Shown: positions 7,856-10,811 of the stretch, piece by piece
Layout: every line of letters starts with the position of its first letter
Position numbering within the stretch: the first letter of the stretch is position 1
DNA from: Rhodoferax sp.
GTDB taxonomy: Bacteria > Pseudomonadota > Gammaproteobacteria > Burkholderiales > Burkholderiaceae_C
DNA: 10,811 nucleotides
Assembly (NCBI GenBank): GCA_021731215.1
Contig: JAKFXU010000357.1
Coordinates: 1 to 10,811 of the forward strand
Direction of reading: 5' to 3'
The notes under the pieces: generated by a model
The model's database searches: none
What the model saw: only the letters and a program-made list of their open reading frames with translations
What the model was told of the DNA's origin: nothing
Made by a program: the position numbers and the translations under genes

Positions 7856-7892
7856 TGAGAGCTCCAGCCACGCACGGATAAAAAATGGGAAA

Positions 7893-7940
7893 CAGGCGCG
7901 AAGTGTAAGGACTTATCAAGTCACGGACCTTGTGCGCCTG
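7893..7940. promoter_or_regulatory. Nested dyad symmetry in the decarboxylase/nfeD divergent region
   Basis: The outer arms CAGGCGC (7893-7899) and GCGCCTG (7934-7940) are perfect inverted repeats. Inside them AAGG (7907-7910) faces CCTT (7928-7931), and the 13-bp GACTT-ATC-AAGTC (7910-7922) is a perfect interrupted palindrome. The site lies centrally in the 132-bp region between two divergent genes, where an operator would be expected. Weak promoter-like strings occur nearby (TTGTGC at 7930-7935 on plus; TTACAC on minus), but none is convincing. Confidence 0.4.
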
Positions 7941-7978
7941 GTTTTTTGCCTCAAAATGCGGCGATAGCAACAAAATTT

Positions 7979-7985
7979 GGGACGG
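7979..7985 (+). promoter_or_regulatory. Ribosome-binding site deciding the nfeD start
   Basis: GGGACGG ends two bases before the ATG at 7988, with the core GGGA 5 bases away. This favours that ATG over the upstream in-frame TTG at 7946, which has no purine-rich site ahead of it and would add a polar 14-residue tail before the first membrane helix. Confidence 0.6.
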
Positions 7986-7987
7986 AT

Positions 7988-8413
7988 ATGGCTGAATCAA
8001 TGATCTGGTGGCTGCTTGCGGGCGCCTTTGTCGCCGTCGAATTGTTGACCGGGACGTTTTATTTGCTCCTGTTGTCGCTGGGGCCGGTCGCCGCCGCCAT
8101 CGCGGCCCATGCAGGAGCCACCGCCACGGTGCAGTTGGTGGTGGCGGCCGTCGTTGGCGGTGGTTCTGTCGTGGCCTGGCGCAGTTACAAACTAAGAACT
8201 TCCAGAACCGATGCCACTGCCACTAACCACAATGTCAATCTGGATGTCGGAGAGACCGTGCATGTCGATGCCTGGGAGCCGGACGGCACCAGCAGCGTCA
8301 AGTACCGCGGCGCTCAGTGGCGCGTCTCACTCCTTCCTGGCGCCTCGCCTGCCCCTGGTATCTACAGCATCGTGGAGGTCCAGGGCAGCCGGTTGGTCGT
8401 CAGGAAATTGTGA
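7988..8413 (+). CDS. NfeD-family membrane protein (YbbJ-like)
   Basis: Small integral membrane protein of the NfeD family, thought to work with an SPFH partner in organising membrane microdomains or membrane-protein quality control. It has 141 residues. Hydrophobic segments lie at about 5-25 (MIWWLLAGAFVAVELLTG), 27-45 and 52-70. A soluble C-terminal OB-fold-like NfeDC domain follows at about 85-141, with the alternating pattern GETVHVDAW ... YRGAQWRVSL ... YSIVEVQGSRLVVRKL. It lacks the N-terminal ClpP-like protease domain of long NfeD proteins, so it is the short form, like E. coli YbbJ (about 150 residues). It is first in a two-gene operon with the paraslipin 53 bases downstream, the typical family pairing. 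The start rests on GGGACGG; a TTG start at 7946 is less likely. Confidence 0.88.
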   Translation: MAESMIWWLLAGAFVAVELLTGTFYLLLLSLGPVAAAIAAHAGATATVQLVVAAVVGGGSVVAWRSYKLRTSRTDATATNHNVNLDVGETVHVDAWEPDGTSSVKYRGAQWRVSLLPGASPAPGIYSIVEVQGSRLVVRKL

Positions 8414-8466
8414 ATTTTTGCCAATAACCGGGTAACAACAAGCCCAACAATCAACTGGAGAATTAA

Positions 8467-9378
8467 ATGGAAATTGCAGTCATCCTGCTCATGATCGCGG
8501 TGATATTCGTCACACAGTCGGTCAAAGTCGTACCCCAGCAACATGCCTGGGTGGTCGAGCGGCTCGGAAAATACAACGGCACCCTGATGCCAGGATTGAA
8601 CTTTTTGGTGCCTTTTGTCGACAAGGTGGCCTACAAGCACCTGCTCAAGGAAGTGCCACTGGATATCCCCAGCCAGGTTTGCATCACGCGTGACAACACC
8701 CAGTTGCAGGTCGATGGCATCCTGTATTTTCAGGTGACCGACGCGATGCGGGCCAGCTATGGCTCAAGCAATTACATCATGGCCATCTCGCAACTGGCGC
8801 AAACCTCGCTGCGCTCGGTCATCGGCAAGCTCGAACTCGACAAGACCTTTGAAGAGCGCGACATCATCAACGCCCAGGTGGTGCAGGCGATTGATGAAGC
8901 GGCCCTGAACTGGGGCGTCAAGGTGCTGCGTTATGAGATCAAGGATCTGACGCCGCCCAAAGAGATATTGCACGCCATGCAGCAGCAAATTACCGCCGAG
9001 CGGGAAAAGCGTGCGCTGATTGCCGCCTCGGAAGGTCGCCGGCAAGAGCAGATCAATATCGCTACCGGGGAACGGGAGGCTTTCATTGCCCGCTCTGAAG
9101 GCGAGAAACAAGCGGTGATCAACAAGGCCCAGGGTGACGCCCAGTCCATCACCGCCGTCGCTGAAGCGACCGCCGGGGCGATTGAACGCATTGCAGCAGC
9201 CATTCGCCAACCCGGTGGCGCCGACGCCGTGCAACTCAAGGTGGCCGAAAAAGCAGTGGACGCCTATTCCAAAGTGGCCGCCGATGCCACGACCACGCTC
9301 ATCGTGCCCAGCAACATGACGGAAGTGTCAGCGTTGATTTCATCAGCCATGAAAATGGTGCAGACACAGCGGGCTTAA
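8467..9378 (+). CDS. SPFH/stomatin-family protein (paraslipin, QmcA/SLP-2-like)
   Basis: Membrane-anchored scaffold protein that oligomerises at the cytoplasmic membrane. It has 303 residues. One N-terminal membrane helix (about 3-17) is followed by the SPFH domain (about 20-175: VPQQHAWVVERLGKY, MPGLNFLVPFVDKV, LDIPSQ, SLRSVIGKLELDK, LRYEIKDLTPP). A charged Ala/Glu-rich coiled coil follows (about 170-245; units such as ASEGRRQEQ and RSEGEKQAV), and the tail is TTLIVPSNMTEVSALISSAM. Recalled sequences suggest it is at least as close to mitochondrial stomatin-like protein 2 (VPQQEAWVVER, LRYEIKD, SFSKLA-like tail) as to E. coli QmcA (305 residues). GGAG with a 6-base spacer (8457-8460) fixes the start. 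It is co-transcribed with the upstream NfeD gene and ends just before a strong hairpin. Confidence 0.94.
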   Translation: MEIAVILLMIAVIFVTQSVKVVPQQHAWVVERLGKYNGTLMPGLNFLVPFVDKVAYKHLLKEVPLDIPSQVCITRDNTQLQVDGILYFQVTDAMRASYGSSNYIMAISQLAQTSLRSVIGKLELDKTFEERDIINAQVVQAIDEAALNWGVKVLRYEIKDLTPPKEILHAMQQQITAEREKRALIAASEGRRQEQINIATGEREAFIARSEGEKQAVINKAQGDAQSITAVAEATAGAIERIAAAIRQPGGADAVQLKVAEKAVDAYSKVAADATTTLIVPSNMTEVSALISSAMKMVQTQRA

Positions 9379-9395
9379 TAGGCCGAGCCTCAAAA

Positions 9396-9437
9396 CAAAA
9401 AACCCGCAGTTTTCATTGGGAAGACTGCGGGATTTTG
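9396..9437 (+). terminator. Rho-independent terminator of the nfeD-paraslipin operon
   Basis: The arms 9403-9414 (CCCGCAGTTTTC) and 9420-9431 (GAAGACTGCGGG) form a 12-bp stem with a single G-U pair and a 5-base loop ATTGG. ATTTTG follows on the plus strand. On the other side lies the A-rich CAAAACAAAAAA, which reads as a good U-run on the minus strand, so it can also stop transcription leaving the tRNA gene. It is probably a shared bidirectional terminator. Confidence 0.85.
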
Positions 9438-9469
9438 TATGTCTGCGGATGATTCAAGACATGTATCAC

Positions 9470-9559
9470 TGGCGGAGCAGGCGGGATTCGAACCCGCGGA
9501 GGGTTTGACCCCTCGCACGCTTTCCAGGCGTGTGACTTAAACCGCTCATCCACCGCTCC
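9470..9559 (-). tRNA. tRNA-Ser, anticodon GGA, CCA encoded
   Basis: On the minus strand, GGAGCGG (from 9559) pairs with CTGCTCC (9474-9480), followed by discriminator G and encoded CCA (9470-9472). The anticodon arm is a CACGC/GCGTG stem with loop CTGGAAA, anticodon GGA (9523-9525), reading UCC/UCU serine codons. The long variable arm GAGGG-GTCAAA-CCCTC is the class II hallmark of serine tRNA. The T arm is GCGGG-TTCGAAT-CCCGC. Total 90 bases with CCA, normal for tRNA-Ser. It is transcribed away from the LivK-like gene and toward the 9403-9431 hairpin. Confidence 0.97.
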
Positions 9560-9569
9560 AGCAGGGCGT

Positions 9570-9575
9570 ATTTTA
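9570..9575 (-). promoter_or_regulatory. Probable -10 box of the tRNA-Ser promoter
   Basis: TAAAAT on the minus strand ends 10 bases before the first tRNA base, which would give a very short leader. No good -35 box is found 16-18 bases upstream of it. An alternative is TTGACC (minus strand, 9614-9619) with a weak GAAATA 17 bases downstream of it. Low certainty. Confidence 0.35.
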
Positions 9576-9620
9576 GCTGAGCCAAGCGTGTATTTCCGTT
9601 ACGCGCGCCAAAGGGTCAAG

Positions 9621-9648
9621 AAAAAAGCCATCCGAAGATGGCTTTTTT
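9621..9648 (-). terminator. Rho-independent terminator of the LivK-like gene with UUCG tetraloop
   Basis: A perfect 12-bp inverted repeat AAAAAAGCCATC / GATGGCTTTTTT with a 4-base loop. Read on the minus strand the loop is C(UUCG)G, an exceptionally stable RNA tetraloop, and the stem is followed by six T. It starts 18 bases after the binding-protein stop codon and separates that gene from the tRNA. Its symmetric A/T flanks could also stop plus-strand transcription. Confidence 0.92.
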
Positions 9649-9666
9649 GCGCGGCTCAGAACTGGA

Positions 9667-10797
9667 TCAGTTCAGGGCAATCTTCTTATCACCTTTGTAG
9701 GTGTACAGGGTCATGGATGGGTTTTTCAACTCGCCGTTGGCCTCAAACTGCACCTTGGTGGTAACGCCCTGGTAGTTGGTATCCGCCAATTTGGACAGGT
9801 AAACCTTGGGGTCTGCGCTGCCGGCACGCTTCATGGCGTCAACCAACACATGCACTGCGTCATAGACGTACGGGCTGTAGACCTGGAACTGGCCTGGGTA
9901 CTTGGCGTCATACTTGGCCTTCCAGGCCTTGCCGCCAGGCATCTTGTCGAGCGAGGCGCCACCTTCGGCGCAAACTACATTCTCAAGCGTCTTGGCGCCG
10001 GCCGACTGTTTGATCAGGTCCATGGTGCAAATGCCATCACCGCCAAAGTACTTAACCTTGGAAAGGCCAAGTTGCTCCATCTGACGCAGCATCGGGCCGG
10101 CTTGGGGGTCCATGCCACCGAAGAAAATACCGTCCGGATTCTTGGCCTTGATCGCCGTCAGGATCGACATGAAGTCAACCGACTTGTCGGTGGTGAACTG
10201 CTCATCGACGATGGTGATGCCCTTGGTGGCCGCGGTCTTCTTGAACACGTCAGCCACGCCCTGGCCGTAAGCGGTACGGTCATCAATCACGGCAATGCGC
10301 TTGAGCTTCAAATTGTCAGCGGCGTAGAAGGCCAGACCGGCACCCAGTGCGTTGTCATTGGCCAACAGACGCCACGTGGTTTTGTAACCAGGCTTGGTCA
10401 GGTTGGGGTTGGTCGCGGACGGAGTGATGTGGGGAATGCCGCAATCGTTATAAATCTTGGAAGCGGGGATGGTGGTGCCCGAGTTCAGGTGACCGGCCAC
10501 GCCAGCCACTTTGGCGTCGCACAACTTCTGTGCCACGGCCGCGCCCTGTTTGGGGTCCGCCGCATCGTCTTCGGCTACCAGTTCAAACTTGACCTTCTTG
10601 CCGCCGATCGTCACGCCAGCGGCGTTCAGATCTTCAATGGCCATGCGGGCGCCATTTTCGTTGTCTTTTCCGTACGACGCCTGTGCGCCCGAAATCGGGG
10701 CCACGTGACCGATCTTGACGACCATGTCTTGCGCCAGGGCGACGCCGGCAGCGGCGGCAATCGCGGCAGCAACGGTAATTTTCAATTTCATTTGCAT
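9667..10797 (-). CDS. Branched-chain amino acid type ABC transporter periplasmic binding protein (LivK-like)
   Basis: Periplasmic receptor of the high-affinity Liv/HAAT ABC importer family. It has 376 residues and starts with a Sec signal peptide (MQMKLKITVAAAIAAAAGVALA, cleavage before QD at about 22/23). The mature part opens with VVKIGHVAPISGAQASYGKD. The ligand-site region GHLNSGTTIPASKIY (102-116) and ITPSATNP (124-131) matches the first-lobe binding loops of LIV-binding proteins. The second lobe begins around IAVIDDRTAYGQG and ends with YKGDKKIALN. The start at 10797 is chosen because GGAG lies 6 bases upstream (10804-10807); the ATG at 10791 is two codons further in. No permease or ATPase genes are in the window, since upstream sequence is cut off. 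The true ligand may be leucine, isoleucine or valine, or another amino acid or amide; sequence alone does not tell. Confidence 0.94.
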   Translation of the reverse strand: MQMKLKITVAAAIAAAAGVALAQDMVVKIGHVAPISGAQASYGKDNENGARMAIEDLNAAGVTIGGKKVKFELVAEDDAADPKQGAAVAQKLCDAKVAGVAGHLNSGTTIPASKIYNDCGIPHITPSATNPNLTKPGYKTTWRLLANDNALGAGLAFYAADNLKLKRIAVIDDRTAYGQGVADVFKKTAATKGITIVDEQFTTDKSVDFMSILTAIKAKNPDGIFFGGMDPQAGPMLRQMEQLGLSKVKYFGGDGICTMDLIKQSAGAKTLENVVCAEGGASLDKMPGGKAWKAKYDAKYPGQFQVYSPYVYDAVHVLVDAMKRAGSADPKVYLSKLADTNYQGVTTKVQFEANGELKNPSMTLYTYKGDKKIALN

Positions 10798-10803
10798 AGA
10801 CAA

Positions 10804-10807
10804 CTCC
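10804..10807 (-). promoter_or_regulatory. Ribosome-binding site of the LivK-like gene
   Basis: GGAG on the minus strand, with a 6-base spacer to the ATG at 10797. It rules out the longer TTG reading from 10809, which would overlap this site. Confidence 0.8.
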
Positions 10808-10811
10808 AAGT

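Noticed and set aside
7946..7987. Upstream TTG start extending the NfeD-family protein by 14 residues
   Set aside because: There is no ribosome-binding site ahead of it, whereas the ATG at 7988 has GGGACGG and begins directly before the first membrane helix.
9470..9559. tRNA gene as an integration site for a mobile element
   Set aside because: No integrase gene, no duplicated tRNA 3' end and no foreign composition is seen on either side within the window.
10798..10809. Upstream TTG start for the LivK-like protein
   Set aside because: It would place the GGAG ribosome-binding site inside the coding region; the ATG at 10797 is correctly spaced and gives a normal signal peptide.

Overview
The window looks like chromosomal DNA of a betaproteobacterium, most likely a Comamonadaceae member (Rhodoferax/Polaromonas-like). 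This is inferred from the GC-rich codon use, the protein types, and GC-rich C-run/G-run hairpin repeats of a kind I associate with that family. It is a mostly ordinary housekeeping region. I see no phage, insertion sequence, CRISPR array or obvious new defence or biosynthetic system.

Left part (1-4695, minus strand): a complete yejA-yejB-yejE run followed by a yejF cut by the left edge. It encodes an ABC importer for oligopeptides (periplasmic binding protein, two permeases, double ATPase) in the same order as E. coli yejABEF. Two GC-rich repeat elements interrupt it. One is a hairpin cluster in the 135-bp yejB-yejE gap. The other is a pair of exact 57-bp direct repeats sitting directly after the yejF start codon; it is translated as an extra N-terminal segment.

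Middle (4766-7855): fabI (enoyl-ACP reductase, plus strand) starts 70 bp from the divergent yejA. It converges, with only 6 bp between stop codons, on a large PLP-dependent Lys/Arg/Orn decarboxylase of the LdcA/AdiA type on the minus strand. A 132-bp divergent region with nested dyad symmetry separates the decarboxylase from the next plus-strand pair.

Right part (7988-10811): a two-gene membrane operon, an NfeD-family protein plus an SPFH/paraslipin resembling E. coli YbbJ-QmcA and mitochondrial SLP-2. It ends at a strong hairpin terminator. Then, on the minus strand, come a tRNA-Ser(GGA) with encoded CCA, a UUCG-tetraloop terminator, and a complete branched-chain amino-acid type periplasmic binding protein (LivK-like) whose ribosome-binding site lies at the window's right edge. 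No gene-free stretch exceeds 300 bases; the longest (9379-9666) holds the tRNA and both terminators.
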